A stretch of DNA of 64,000 nucleotides from positions 38,734,466 through 38,798,465 of the forward strand of contig CM070512.1 of the NCBI GenBank assembly GCA_036346375.1, given 5' to 3'. Position 1 is the stretch's first letter. Every line of letters starts with the position of its first letter. Origin of the DNA: Guadua angustifolia. Taxonomy: Eukaryota; Streptophyta; Magnoliopsida; Poales; Poaceae. The position numbers and the translations under genes are program-made. The notes below the pieces were generated by a model. The model was given only the letters and a program-made list of their open reading frames with translations. It had not been told where the DNA came from and did no database searches. This document shows positions 20,428 through 32,167 of this stretch, piece after piece.

Positions 20428-23400
20428 ACGGAAATACAGCAAACACTAACTTCAATAAGGGCAAAAATAAAATAGATAACAAGAACAAATAAAGACTCTT
20501 CACTAGAAATAGGATTGCTCTCTATGAATTTATTAATCTTATTTTACGAATTCAAAATGCAAAAATCGGTTGGATTAATAGAATTATTCATTAGTTGCAA
20601 TGTTCATTGATTTATTATACATAATATGAGTTTCTGCCAAACCTTATCACTTACAAGTTTTGCTCTATTAGGATTCAGATTCAAAACAAGACAAAACAAG
20701 AATATTTCCTTAGATTACTACAGATTATATCTTAGAGATCAATTCTACGCTATTCTTTATTAAATTCAGATTTAGATGAGTTGCTTTGCGAGTTGATGAA
20801 AAGGCTTAAACGATCACAATTGACTATGATTGATTTGTTCTTTATCTTTAATTGATTTCATACAGAATCAGATTTACGCAGGCCAGATCTATTGATTTAG
20901 GCTACTAATAATAACATTTTCACGGTATTTAAGAAGGTTCTGGTGATACAAATAACTTAACTACAGGTTTCCTCATTTGCAACTACAGTTCGTTCATTAA
21001 TAATACAGCTTTCAAACACGTGAACACTTAGGGTTATTAAGCTATTAAGATTAATATGTAAATCACGATGAAGTGAGATTATCTTTTCATGATAGGGTAG
21101 TCTAAACTTTGAAGAGTATTACTAAGCTAATTTTATAAGTTTTAGGATTCAGTTAAGATATTATATTCATCGATGAAAAAGCTTGTGTGGCATTGTAAAG
21201 TTGACGTTATACGGAATCGCCAAAAAGTGAAACGAAAGGTTAACACTTAAGGGTTTTAACCTATTTGGATTAATAAGCAAACTTTGATGAAATAAAGTTA
21301 TTTCTTTAGGATATGGTAGAATGAACTTTGCCTAGTGATTCTCAACTAGATTTATAAGTTTTACCATTTGGACGAGTTATTTTATTGATCGATGAAATTG
21401 CCTAAATGATCATGTTTGCAACCTTAAATAGGCCAAAAAGTGAATCGCATGATTAGCGATTAAGGGTTTTGAACTAGCTTGATTTAAATGGAAAGCACAC
21501 TGTAATTAAGATGTTTTTGTAGAATATGGTAGCACAAACATTGTAGAGTGTTACTAAACTAGTTTTATAGATTTTAGAATTTAGACGGGTTATTGTATCT
21601 ACTGCTGAAGTAGTCTAAATGATCATATCGATAACCTTAAATCGGTCAAGATTCAAACTTCATTTCTGACTACACTATACATGATCTTTTGTTCATTTTT
21701 CAGGTATTAACAGAGTACCATCCTAGAAATGTTTTAAAACTATTTTTACATTATTTTGATCTTAACCGCAATAGATTAACTATTTATTTGCTGTTGTTGT
21801 TTGCACTTTCTTGCATCAAAGAATGCAAGATAAGTTTCACTTTAATTATTTTTACATAATTGGTTCTCTATTAATTCCAGGAACCTATTCAAGGTATTCT
21901 TACTATTTATGAGCTATTATGCACTTACTCTTATAAATGGTCATATTAAGGCTTATTAATATTTATAAAGTAAGCAATTTAAACACAGATCAAAAGTTAT
22001 ATGTTCTGGCATATCTGAACTTCTCATAATTCCAGAAGTACATTCAGATTTATTTGATGATTTTAGGAGTTATATTCTTCATGTGTGCAATAAGGTCCAT
22101 AATAGTGTTTATTTCATTTTCAATTTTATCAATTGTTCTAGGACTCAAAAATCAAATATCTTTGTAGATTTAAATTCATCTTGGTCTTATCATCATCTAA
22201 AAATTTATGTTATCATTTTATGACTTATGGTTCTCAGATTTAATATTAAGGCCATGTTAAGGGTATTAACAATATTTAATTCAAATAACTTTTCCTGAAG
22301 TTCAAAATTTAATATTTTTGTATATTTATAGTCCCACCGATTTTAGAGAAATATAGAAATTTGTTCCACTGAAGTTGAATTAAATTTGCAGAAGATATTG
22401 AAGTTTAACTAACATTCGGTTTAGAAATTCATCCAAAAATGAAAATACGTTTTGTTAACAGGGAATGCGCCTTTTACTAAAGAACTGAAGATGGCTTGCG
22501 CTGGTTGATAGAGGGGGCCCGCGGCGTCAGTGAGGGAAGGCAGGGGAGCGTCTAGGGCTGGCCGGCGATGGCTCTCCGGTGAAGCTCCGGTGAATGCGAG
22601 TATACAGGATGCTGCAGCTCGGCAAGGCGCACTCGAGTGTGGAAGCCATTCGGTCGGAGGTGCAGCAGGGTGGTGCGCAGTCGAGGAAGGGCGACGGCCA
22701 TGGCCATGGTTAACTGGAGAAGATGAACAGATGCATTAAGAGTAAAATCGGTAGCACATTAAGCATCAAGGGGTCACATGGAGTCCATTTTTGGGGTTAC
22801 TGAAGTTGGAGAGTTATCGGAGTGAGCTGCCACCGTGCGCCGGTTTCGGAGAAGAAGGGGCAGCGGCGGTGGTGAGATTGCGCACGGAGGAGACCAGATT
22901 TTCTTGAGGGCTTTTGATTCTCCGAGCTTGCTAATGCTTTGGCTTGAAGCAATTGGGAAATGATTCACTGCTTTGGCCGATTTGCTTCCAGCTTTGAGCT
23001 CCAAGGAATGACGAGCGGTTTCTAGTGATCCTGGAGGTGCCTTTGTATCTGGCTTAAGAGGCAGTGTGCAGGGATTGAACGCAAGACGGAAACGCGGCTC
23101 GGTTCAATTCTTCAACACCAGTGATGGAACGCATGCTCACTCGGTACGATGCGGCATGGCGGTGAGGCTTCGTGGCAGCAATCGACGACTTAGGCGATGC
23201 TACAAGGACGCGAAGCGATTGGGCGGTTATGCGAACTACCAACGAGAGAGAGATTGGAGGATGAACTCAGCTCCGGCATGGGCGACATGGAGGAAGATGG
23301 AACCGGTTGAGAGGCTGACCCGTGGGTCCGGGACCACCGGCAGTGACCGAAGGTTCAACCATTGCACGCCAGCAAAACGGGATGGAAAAGAGGGTGGCCC

Positions 23401-24110
23401 ACCTGACAGTGAATGGTCAAAAGAAAAGGGGACGGCTCCGGTTCAATCAGTGCTGTCCCTGATTTTTATTGGGCGGTCAAATTGAAGTAGAAAATTGTCA
23501 TGCTTTTTGACCAAGGTCTTTGGATAGATTTTGATGTCTGGTAAAAGTTTAGGGTTAAAATGAGTTACCGAGAAATTATTAATATTCTTACAACAGTGAC
23601 TGCTCTAATTTCCTGTTTCGGATTTTGATTTTCTTTTAAGAACAATTGGAATCTATTATTTTTGAAATTTTGTTTTCCAAATGAATTTGGTCTCAGAATG
23701 CTTCTATAAAAGTTTCAAGCCAAAATATGGTTTAATTATTTTATAAAAATTCTGACATTGCAATTTCTGTGTTTTCATAGTTTCGCTTTTAGATTATAAA
23801 AAGTACTTATCCACATTATTAATTTATGATATTATTTATGGAGGTAGAAATAGCTTTGAGGTTTCCATGGTAATTTTTACAGCTCCATTTGTGATTTTAA
23901 TATTTTATGTAAATTCTGACAATGTATTATTTTGATTCAAAAGTTGACTCTTTATTTTGTCTCTTCATTTCTCATTTGTTTAATTTTTCTTGCAACATGA
24001 AAATCCAAGAACTCCAAATAAAAATCAATAATGCCAAGAAAACTCAGAAAGAATAATATTCAAATTCAAAATATTGATTTTTATTTTATTAAAATTTTTG
24101 GGATGTTGCA
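20428..24110 (-). mobile_element. Truncated long LTR B
   Basis: This aligns with the right 3.7 kb of LTR C (about 54890-58610): a shared AT-rich block, then a GC-rich block containing GGCTGGCCGGCG and CTCTCCGG (22550 and 56575), then an AT-rich tail. It ends GGGATGTTGCA at 24110, the reverse complement of the TGTAACATCC start with one change, so it is on the minus strand. Its other end (the TGTCGG side) is missing; the break lies at about 20428 in CACTA B. Apparent frames at 22530-23485 are not genes. Confidence 0.7.
21000..21660 (-). repeat. About 210-bp tandem repeats inside LTR B
   Basis: Three diverged units begin with a version of 'ttaagggttttgaacta' near 21030, 21250 and 21465. Each also has an 'agagtgttactaaactagtttta' block and a 'gatgaa..gcctaaatgatca' block. 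LTR C has about two equivalent units at 55270-55680. The 3.1-kb and 3.5-kb solo LTRs seem to lack them. Confidence 0.65.
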
Positions 24111-24121
24111 ATAAATCGACA

Positions 24122-24141
24122 GTTGGCGCCACTGTGGAGCC
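24122..24141 (+). promoter_or_regulatory. Gypsy primer-binding site
   Basis: GTTGGCGCCACTGTGGAGCC directly follows ATCGACA, which matches the LTR terminus. A TGGCGCC core just after the 5' LTR is usual for plant Gypsy elements. The priming tRNA is not assigned. Confidence 0.65.
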
Positions 24142-25010
24142 CGATAGCTTCGCTCATTCGCAGGAAAAACACCAAGATCTTGGGAGCATGGCGCACTTCA
24201 TCGACGGACAATCCTCGAGCGTGGGTTTGGGCGCGGACCTGACCGCATCCTGTTTCGCCCTCGCCACTTGAGCGCACATCTTGATGGCGGACACCATGGC
24301 GGGCGCTAGCAGCGAGATGGTCGTGATCTGCAGACCCAGAGGACGCCACGGATGGTGCATGTCGCCATCAATCGAGCCATAATCGCCCGGTGGCGTGACC
24401 AGGAGAAGGCTAGCACATCGTCTGGGCATCCCAGACTTCCTCCTTCGGGAGAACGTCTCCGTGCTATCGTCCGGATCATGTTGATCCCGATAGAGCGAGA
24501 TCGAAACTCTTTGGGCGAGCTTTGGCCGAAGAGCTCGACCGGGCTGCGACCGAGGTCGTACCTCCGCAGCACCGAAGTCATCGCTCGGGGACCCACTCCC
24601 TGAGGAGTGATGACAACTCATCACACCGTCGCCAGCGCACGTGTCGATCGCCTCCCGGGCAGGAGGTGCCTACTCGCCAGCAGCGATCTCGAGACGTGAC
24701 TTTGACACCGCCGCATTGCCGCCCCACGGGCACCCACCCGAGCAGGATCAAGCGCGAATAGAGCTACACGAGCTCTGCGTTGACCGGCAGTAAGTCTGGG
24801 GGTCTCTCCCTAGATGTTCCGCCCAGGCTCCGCAGGGTCTAGGACCGCTTGCGTTATCTCCCAGGTGACTCCCGTGCTCGGCGTTATGGTCGTTCTCTCT
24901 GAAGATCGGGCCGCCGAGGCAGCCTCGACTCTGAGTCCAGCAGCAGCGAAAACCTAGTCGGCGACGACCTCTCCGGCCTTTGCCACAAGACTGTCTCTTA
25001 CTACGGTCAC

Positions 25011-26140
25011 ATGGGCGTACTGGACGACCTTCGCCGGGTTCGCTGGCCGGCTCGATTCAAGCCGGCATTGATAGAGTGCTTCGATGGGACCAAGAACCCC
25101 GACGATTTCCTGTCTATCTACTCGACCGCCATCCTGGCGGCCGGGGGCGACGAGCTCGTCATGGCCAATTACCTCCGGACCATACTAGACGACGCCGCGC
25201 TAACTTGGCTTTTTAACCAGAAGACTGGCTCCTTCAGGTCGTGGCGCCAAATCCAGAGCGCCCTTCGCTCCAACTTCCAGAGTTGTTATGAGCGGCCCGG
25301 GAGGGAGAAAGACCTGGATCGCGTTATCCAGGGCAAGAGCGAACCGCTTCGTGATTTCGTGCGGCGATTTATCCGCATGAGGAACTTGATTCCGAGCATC
25401 TCCGACGAAGCCGTCATCAAAGCTTTCAAGTTTGGCATCCGCGACCGGCGCCTTACCGAAGACCTGGAGATCACCTCGAGGCTCAGTGTGAACAAGTTGT
25501 TCCGTATGGCGGAGCGGTATGCGGATGCGGACGACGCTGTCCGCTGGAAACGCGACTACGACCAAGGTAAGCTTGGTCTAAACCCCGCAGAGGCTGGCCC
25601 ATCCAACTCCAAGGGTGCCGACCATGGCACCGCCACCAAGAAACGGAAGCGCGACCGCAGGAACGGCGGTGGTCTACCACGAGTGATCGTTTCGGCAAAC
25701 GGCCAGCGCGAGGTCCTCGAAGTCCGAAATCAAGCTCGGGAAGGGTCTCGACCTCACCAAGGTCGGCCTCGACCTCGTCAGGCGCAGAACCAGCCCCAGC
25801 AAGAGGGCAACGACCTGGGCCCCGGCGGGCCAATGCTCGGCCGAAGGGGGCCGAGGGGCGCCCAGGGTACGATGAGGCGATGTTCTGCCTGTTTCATAGG
25901 GCAGCCGGCCATGACCTGCGAACCTGCAGGGCTTGGCAAAGCAAGCTAGAAGCCTTCTATGATGGACGAGGGGAAATGCCCGTGCTCCCGAAGGAAGACG
26001 CCCAGCCGGATAGGGTGAACGTCGGCGCGGACCATGACGACCTCAACCTGGAGTTCCAACAGGGCGAGCGCCGGGTCGATGTCAACTTTGGCGACTCGTC
26101 GGCTTACCAGTCCCGACGCGAGCTCAAGGCCACCTCGTGA
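25011..26140 (+). pseudogene. gag: Gypsy gag (capsid and zinc knuckle), frameshifted
   Basis: Gag forms the cytoplasmic particle that packages the element RNA. The frame 25011-25949 carries the retrotransposon gag domain (FDGTKNPDDFLSIYSTAI ... WRQIQSALRSNF ... DFVRRFIRMRNLIPSISDEA) and then a basic, Gly and Arg-rich tail. The frame changes near 25880, where CLFHRAAGHDLRTCR, a zinc-knuckle-like stretch, is found in the next frame. That frame ends at TGA 26138-26140, inside what should be continuous gag-pol. Upstream sequence from 24150 is decayed N-terminal gag or leader, so the true start is uncertain. Confidence 0.85.
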
Positions 26141-27750
26141 ACCATCTACCAGGTCACCGCCGGGAAGCCCATCGAGCAACACTACAAGTGGGCTGGGGCC
26201 ACCATCACCTTTTCTCCGGAGGATGCCCTCCAAGGTATGGCTCAAGATCTGAAGACCGCCTTGGTCGTGACCCCGACCATCAGCAACACCATGGTCGGGC
26301 GCGTCATGATTGATGGCGGTAGTTCCCTTAACTTGCTGCAGGCAGGAGCGCTCGACCAGATGCAGATTCCTCGGTCGAAGGTCAAGAACATAGCTGTTCC
26401 CTTCTTCGGGATTGTCCCTGGAAGCTCGACCATCCCTTTGGGGCAGGTGGTCTTGCTTGTCACCTTCGGCGACTCAGACATCTTCCGCACCGAGCTGATC
26501 ACCTTTGAGGTGGTCGAGGGAGATCTCCCGTACAACGCCATTCTTGGGCGGCCTGCCTTGATCAAGTTCATGGCGGCCAACCACTATAGCCATCGGTGTA
26601 TGAAGCTGCCTAGTCCCAACGGCATCATAACCGTGCAGGGCGATCTGCAGGCGGCACATAGATGCGAGACCAAGGCCTTGGCACTCGCCGGCATGCTGCC
26701 CCAGCGGGGCCTGGAGGCGTCGATGAAGAACGCTCGCCAGAAGGCAGCGATCCAGCCTGGCAGGACGACGAAGGCCGTGCCTCTCAAAGAAGGCGACCCG
26801 ACCAAGTGCATCCATGTCTTGGCCGAGCTGAGTTCCAAATAGGAACTTGAGCTCGTCACCTTCCTCCGCGCCAACAAGGGCATATTCGCCTGGGAGCCTG
26901 CGGACATGCCCGGCGTCCCAAGGGAGGTGATCGAGCACAAGCTGTGTCAGTCGTTATCGCCCGCGGCGGCAAGCCGCACCGCTTCTCCCTGGAGAAGGTC
27001 GCGGTCATTAAGGAGAACCTTGACAAGTTCTTGAAGGCCAGCTTCATTCGTGAGATCGACTACTCCGAATGGTTGGTCAACCCGGTCATTGTCCAGAAGA
27101 AGGGCGGAAAATGGAGGATGTGCGTGGACCACACGGGGTTGATCTCGGCCTGCCCGTAGGACAACTTCCCGCTCCCGCGCATCGACCAGATCGTCGACTC
27201 CATCGCGAACGCCAAGATGCTAAGCTTCTTAGATGCCTATTCTGGGTACCACCAGATCAAGCTGGTGGTTGACGATGAGAGCAAGACGTTGTTCATCATG
27301 CCGTTCGACACCTACTGCTACACGACCATGTCGTTTGGTCTGCGCAATGCGGGGGCCACGTTTCAGCGTCTGATGACCAAGACGTTCGAACCCCAGATCG
27401 GTCGAAACCTTGAGGTCTACGTGGATGACATCATCGTCAAGAGCACCTCCGAAGGTGACCACATTCGGGACCTCGAGGAAACCTTCGTCAACCTAAACAG
27501 GCACAAGATCAAGCTCAACCCCGAGAAGTGCGTGTTCGGAGCGGCATCGAGGAAGGTGCTCGGCTACATGATCAGGGGCTCGGGAGTTGGCCCGAACCCG
27601 AAAAAGATCGAGGCGATCGAGAAGATGGCACCCCCGACCTTGGTCAAGCAGGTGCAGAGTCTCACCGGCCGCATGGCTGCTCTCAGCAGATTCATCTCGA
27701 GGCTCAGCGAGCGCGGGCTCTGAAGAGGGCTCCCATTCTTCAGAGCCCTG
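26141..27750 (+). pseudogene. pol: Gypsy pol: protease and reverse transcriptase, broken
   Basis: 26237-26842 holds the aspartic protease with MIDGGSSLNLL and ILGRPALIKF. A stop (TAG at 26840-26842) and a frame change near 26945 follow. 26944-27723 is the reverse transcriptase: FIREIDYSEWLVNPVIVQKK, then a premature TAG at 27157-27159, then FLDAYSGYHQIKL, TMSFGLRNAGATFQRLM and the catalytic YVDDIIVKS. The next expected part, RNase H, begins after TGA 27721 with RALRKQGSFEWTPE but stops within about 20 codons. These enzymes would process gag-pol and copy the RNA to DNA. No working polyprotein is possible. Confidence 0.9.
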
Positions 27751-27783
27751 CGCAAACAAGGGAGCTTCGAGTGGACTCCAGAG

Positions 27784-28203
27784 CGACAGGGTCCACACCC
27801 TTCCAGCTCGTGTTGGTATTGAAGCCGTCCTGCCTCCAAAGGTTACGCTGGGCTTTGCCAGTGTCAGCTTGGTCGACCAAGTCGACTTCGAGCAAGAACG
27901 GTCTCTCGACCTTTCCCTCGCAGAAGAAGTAAGGTGCCGTGCACTGCTACGATCGACGCACTACCTGTAAGCTCTTCGCAGACATGCGTCTCGATCGGTA
28001 TGACCTAGGGAGCTCCTTGTTGGGGACCTAGCCCTAAGACGAATCTAGGGCTCGTCCAACACCAACAAGTTATCCCCGCGGTGGGAGGGCCCCTATAGAG
28101 TCGTTTCAACAGATCGCACGGGGGCTTACCGGCTAGCGATGCTCGATGGCAGAGAGCTCTCTAGCTCGTGGAACATAGATCAGCTTCGGAAGTTTTATGT
28201 GTA
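27784..28203 (+). pseudogene. Gypsy integrase C-terminus after internal deletion
   Basis: About 27790 resumes with STPFQLV, then SLVDQVDFEQERSLDLSLAE, and ends with the integrase C-terminal wording SPRWEGPYRV ... DGRELSSSWNIDQLRKFYV and TAA at 28201-28203. The RNase H and the integrase catalytic core that should lie between are absent, so roughly 2 kb was lost at about 27780. Several frame changes remain. Confidence 0.8.
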
Positions 28204-28805
28204 AACTCTATACCTTCAAATTTCAATAAAGCTGTTCGTTAATTTTCGCCCTTTACACCTTTCTTCTTTTATCTATGCACTCTGCTGTTCTTTGTTCGAT
28301 ATTTCTTGATACGACTCGAGTACAAAATGAACTCGCTCTTGGTCTCAGCGCCGCGAGCTTAATGTTCACCCCAATGGTCGAGCTATACCATAAGCCGAAT
28401 CTCTTCGCACTCTAGCTCCTACTGTGCCCGGGCTCGAACCGAGAGCCTCGCGACTTCGACCCTTGAGCAATGCGCAATGTCGTGGTCGGGATACGGATAT
28501 TGGTCTGGGTGTGACCATCTCACTGTCGTGCTTGTTTTGTTTACTCCCCCTGCGGACCTTTCTTCGACTTTGCAGGTCGTGGTCGTTTGTTAGCGTCGAA
28601 ATCTTGCGCCCAAGGCCGGCGTTGCTCGACCCTGGACCCAACGGGGGCTGGATGAGGACATACCATCGGCAAACGACCTAAGGTGCATGACTAAAGGCGA
28701 AAGGGGCGTACTCCAAACATCCTCGACTAGCAAACTTGAAATAAAGAGTTCGTTGTCCCCCAAAAGAAATGTAGCTCTATTAGAACATTTTGTTTTAAGT
28801 GTTTT
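28204..28805. other. Gypsy spacer between pol and antisense gene
   Basis: Noncoding region with an AATAAA-like signal just after pol (28225) and no recognisable domain. It would be the convergent 3' ends of the sense and antisense units. Confidence 0.5.
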
Positions 28806-31790
28806 TTATAGGTCGGCCGGCTTAGACCTATCTACAGACCGGCCATCTCGCGGGCAAGCTTCTCCTGCTCGAGCTCGGCGACCCTGGCCCTTAGGGTCGA
28901 TAGTTCGCTCTAGAGTTGGAGGACTTCTTTGGAGCCATCTGCAGCGCGACGCCGTTCGTCTTGGAGTTGGGCCAATGCGCTTTTCGCTGCTTTGCTGGTG
29001 CGACCAAGCTTCTCTTCGAGCTCCAAGACCTTGGCCTCGAGCTCGGGGACGCCTTCGCTGAGGAAGACGCTTGCTCATGGCGGCCTTCACTGGCCTCGCC
29101 TTGGCTCGCTCAGCTTTGAGCGTCTTGGCCGACCGCACGCGCTCTTGCTCTACGGCCTTGTAGCCATGCTCGCGCTCGGAGGCTCTGGTCAGCTCGAGCT
29201 CGGCCGCATGGGCAACCTCCTGCGCCTTCATCGCCTGGCGAAGGTCGTTAAGCTCTTTGGCCCTTGGCTCGAGCTCCTCCTGCTCGACCTCCAAGGTCTC
29301 TATGAACTTGAAGCGCTCGACCTCCCGCACCTCCACCACGTTCAGGATGCCCCTCAGCACATCGGCGTGCTCCTGAAGGCCTTGCAGCCCTTGGGAGACG
29401 TTGCCAATCGCCTTCATGACAGGAAAGGTGGCCCAAATAAGAAAAGAAACAAGAGAACTCGGGCTAACATGCTACGAGGTATGCGAGGGGGTCCTTACCT
29501 CACGAAGACGGTTCTCCATGCGTGCGCGGGTGAACTCTTTGTGCTCGTCAATGCTTGCACGGGAGATCTCTTCGTGCTAGCCACCCGACGCCCCTAGGAC
29601 GGAGCCGACCTCGACCACCGCCGGCACGCTTGGGCTGTGACTTTCGGTCTCCACGCCGGTGGCGACCTGGTGCTCTGCCGCCTCCCCCGGTGGGTTCAAC
29701 TCGCCGATAGGGGTGGGCGCGGCAGCGACATTGGTCCCAACCTCCGTGGTCAGGGATCCGCTCGCCTCCGGCACTGAGGGAACGGTGGCCGGATCCGCCG
29801 CGCGGTCTCCCGCGGCGCGCTCAACCTTCGTGGCCTGGGGTGCCACGACCTCAGCGCCTGACGCAGCTACGGTCGGGCAGACCTGAGGTGCTTCTGCGGC
29901 ATGGCCATCCTCGGTGGCCGATGGCGCCACGACCTCGACGCCCAAAGCAACCGTGGTCCGGTGAGCCTGGGGCGACTCCGCAGCTGTGACCAAGGCACTC
30001 GGGGTGCCTTCCTCTGCGTCGACCTCAGGAGGGTCAACGACAGCGACGGCGCCCACCTCGCCGGTGTCGTAGTCCTCACTGGTCGCGGGCTGGACCTCTT
30101 CCTCGACCGGGTCGTCGAGCCCTTGGTCGAACTCGCCAGTTGGGACCCAGCTCTGGGCCCCTTCCGGAGTGCGCGCCTGGCTTGAGGGTCGGCGTCGGGC
30201 CAGCAGGTAGGCATCCTCCTCCTCCTCCACAGACTCAAGCTCGCCATGGACAACAGCCATCGTCAAAACGGGCAAGTTTTGAGCTCGGGCGCTCAAGGTC
30301 TGCGATCAAGAACGGACTCTAAGCCAGAAAGACATGAAGGGAATAGAGCGATCGAGCCACCGAGGACCATAAGCTTACCTGGCTCGTCAACCTCCGCCTC
30401 GCCAAGGGCTGGCGAAGGTCTTAGTGTCGGCCGACGGGCGCGCTTCTGCGCTCCCGACACGAGACCTTGGAGCTCATGGCCTGCTCCGCGTCATCATGGC
30501 TGGGCGGCCACTGGGGCCCCGAAAGGCCGTCGCTCCATCTTTGCAAAGGCGAGAGCATGTCAAGCTCTAGGAAGGCACGAGCATGGGCTCGGGGGCTCGA
30601 CCGTGGTGGTCCATACCATTGCGCGGTCACCCCACTCGACGTGGGGTTTCTTCGCCTCCTGGCGGCCTGCTCCAACCGGGGGAGGCCTCTTCTTCCCCTT
30701 CTTGCCCTTGCCCCCACCGAGCAGCGGGAGCATCCTCCGTGCTGTCTCGAACAGCTCCTGGTGGTCCTGCGTGCACACATGAGTTAGGGAGGACTCCATG
30801 GATACTCGAACCGAGGGCTTGGACGGAATGGCTTACCTCGGCCTTCCGGCGGAGTACATTCTTCGGGACAGGGTCGTCGATGACATAGTCATGCGCCGCC
30901 TTCTCAAACATCTCGAGCATCCTGGCGGAGATCCAGGACTCCTTCGGCGCTGCAAGAGAGGTGACCATCAAAGAAGGCCAAGGACCGAGCTCGGGGAAAG
31001 CTTCCAGATGGGGAGGCTTACCCTGCGTGCCCTCACGGGTCGGGTCGTCGTGCCCCCTTATCTCGAAGAACGGGTGCACCCTCCTCCGAAGAGGGGACAC
31101 CCTGTTTCGCAGGAAATCGTTGGCGATCGCCTGCCCGGTGAGGCCGCGCGTGGCGCAGATGTGTATGGCGGCGTTGGCCTCCTCATTGACCTCAAGGTCA
31201 TCTGCCTCCGCGGTCTCCTTCTTCCCGGTGATGGGAGTCCCCTCGTACGTCAGTACGCCGTCTTCCCCCTTCTTCAGATAGAACCACTGCTCGGACCACG
31301 GGCCAAGGGAGTCCCGAGCTTGGATCTTGGAGAAGGACCACTTGAGCCCTGTCCGCAGCCGGAAGTAAAGGCATCCGACCACGGGGTCCTTCCCGGAGCG
31401 GAAGAGGCTGAAGTACCGGAAGAAGAGCGAGGGGGTGGGAAGGATTCCTAGGAACCCCTCGCACAGATGGGAGAAGATGGAGAGAAGAAGAATGGAGTTC
31501 GGCACCAGGTTGATGAGTTCGATCTCCCAGCTGGAGAGAACTGCCGCCATGAACTCGCTCTCCGGGGTCCGCAGACTGAAGAGAGCATGATGCTCGGTGC
31601 AGACGATCTCGTCGTCCCTGGGGTGCGGCTCGGTCTCGCCACTCGGCAACCGCCATGTTACCGGGTCCAGCAACCCCAGGGTTTCGAATTCCTTCATCCT
31701 CGCTAGCGACACTGTGCTCCTCCCTAGCTTGGCCATGGCGATCGTGGCGAGTTTTGGTCGGGGGAGAGGAAGAGAGTCTTGCTCGGGCAA
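28806..31790 (-). CDS. Antisense gene of the Gypsy element (Transposase_28-like)
   Basis: Exon 1 runs from ATG 31790 to a good donor GAG|GTAAGCC at 30837, 318 codons. It holds a conserved 'putative gypsy type transposon' region: LGLLDPVTWRLPSGE, FFRYFSLFRSGKDPVVGC, WSFSKIQARDSLGPWSEQWF and FLRNRVSPLRRRVHPFFEIRG. An acceptor (CACGCAG) at 30767 joins in phase to LFETARRMLPLLGGGKG, a Lys-rich segment. 30296-29577 is an acidic Ala, Val and Thr-rich linker with an internal duplicated EVVAP motif. 29417-28806 is a charged coiled coil (LEVEQEELEPRAKELNDLRQ). The exon order and donors suggest a spliced gene. The frame after 30560 is disturbed, so it may be damaged. Such antisense genes are known in Tat-lineage elements; their function is unknown. 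Confidence 0.7.
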
Positions 31791-32152
31791 GGAGGCTTAG
31801 AAGAGAAGGAGCACAGGATCGGGGGTTTTTCCTCAACAGTTGCTGTGGACTCGGGTCTATACACTGCGACGTCGCTAAGACCGGCCCACGGCATCTCAAA
31901 AGGCGTGCCAGCCATGATTTGATTGGCGCAATTAAGGCCTGGGCCGCGGACTCGAGGTGCCACAGGTGTCCGCCGGCCATTCACATCCGTACCATCATCG
32001 TGAAGATCAAAGGTCGCTAGGTGTCGAAGCCGAAGGTTTTACTTTGTGATCTCCGCCCGACCTCGGCCAAGGGTTCAAGACCTACGGAAGCTTGTCCCCA
32101 GCGTCTGCGAGGTGAGGCTCAAGGTCGTCCTAGGTGTCCTCTTCGACCTTGA

Positions 32153-32167
32153 GCCTCGGGGGCTAGC
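32153..32167 (+). promoter_or_regulatory. Gypsy polypurine tract region
   Basis: GCCTCGGGGGCTAGC directly before the 3' LTR start TGACGGGG, the expected place for plus-strand priming. Confidence 0.55.

Noticed and set aside
22530..23485. Possible gene in a GC-rich stretch (139-codon frame)
   Set aside because: Matches the GC-rich block of LTR C at 56500-57900, so it is part of a long LTR.
28421..28490. Sequence resembling a tRNA (CCCGGGCTCGAACCGAGAGC)
   Set aside because: No acceptor pairing and no anticodon stem; lies between pol and the antisense gene of the Gypsy element.
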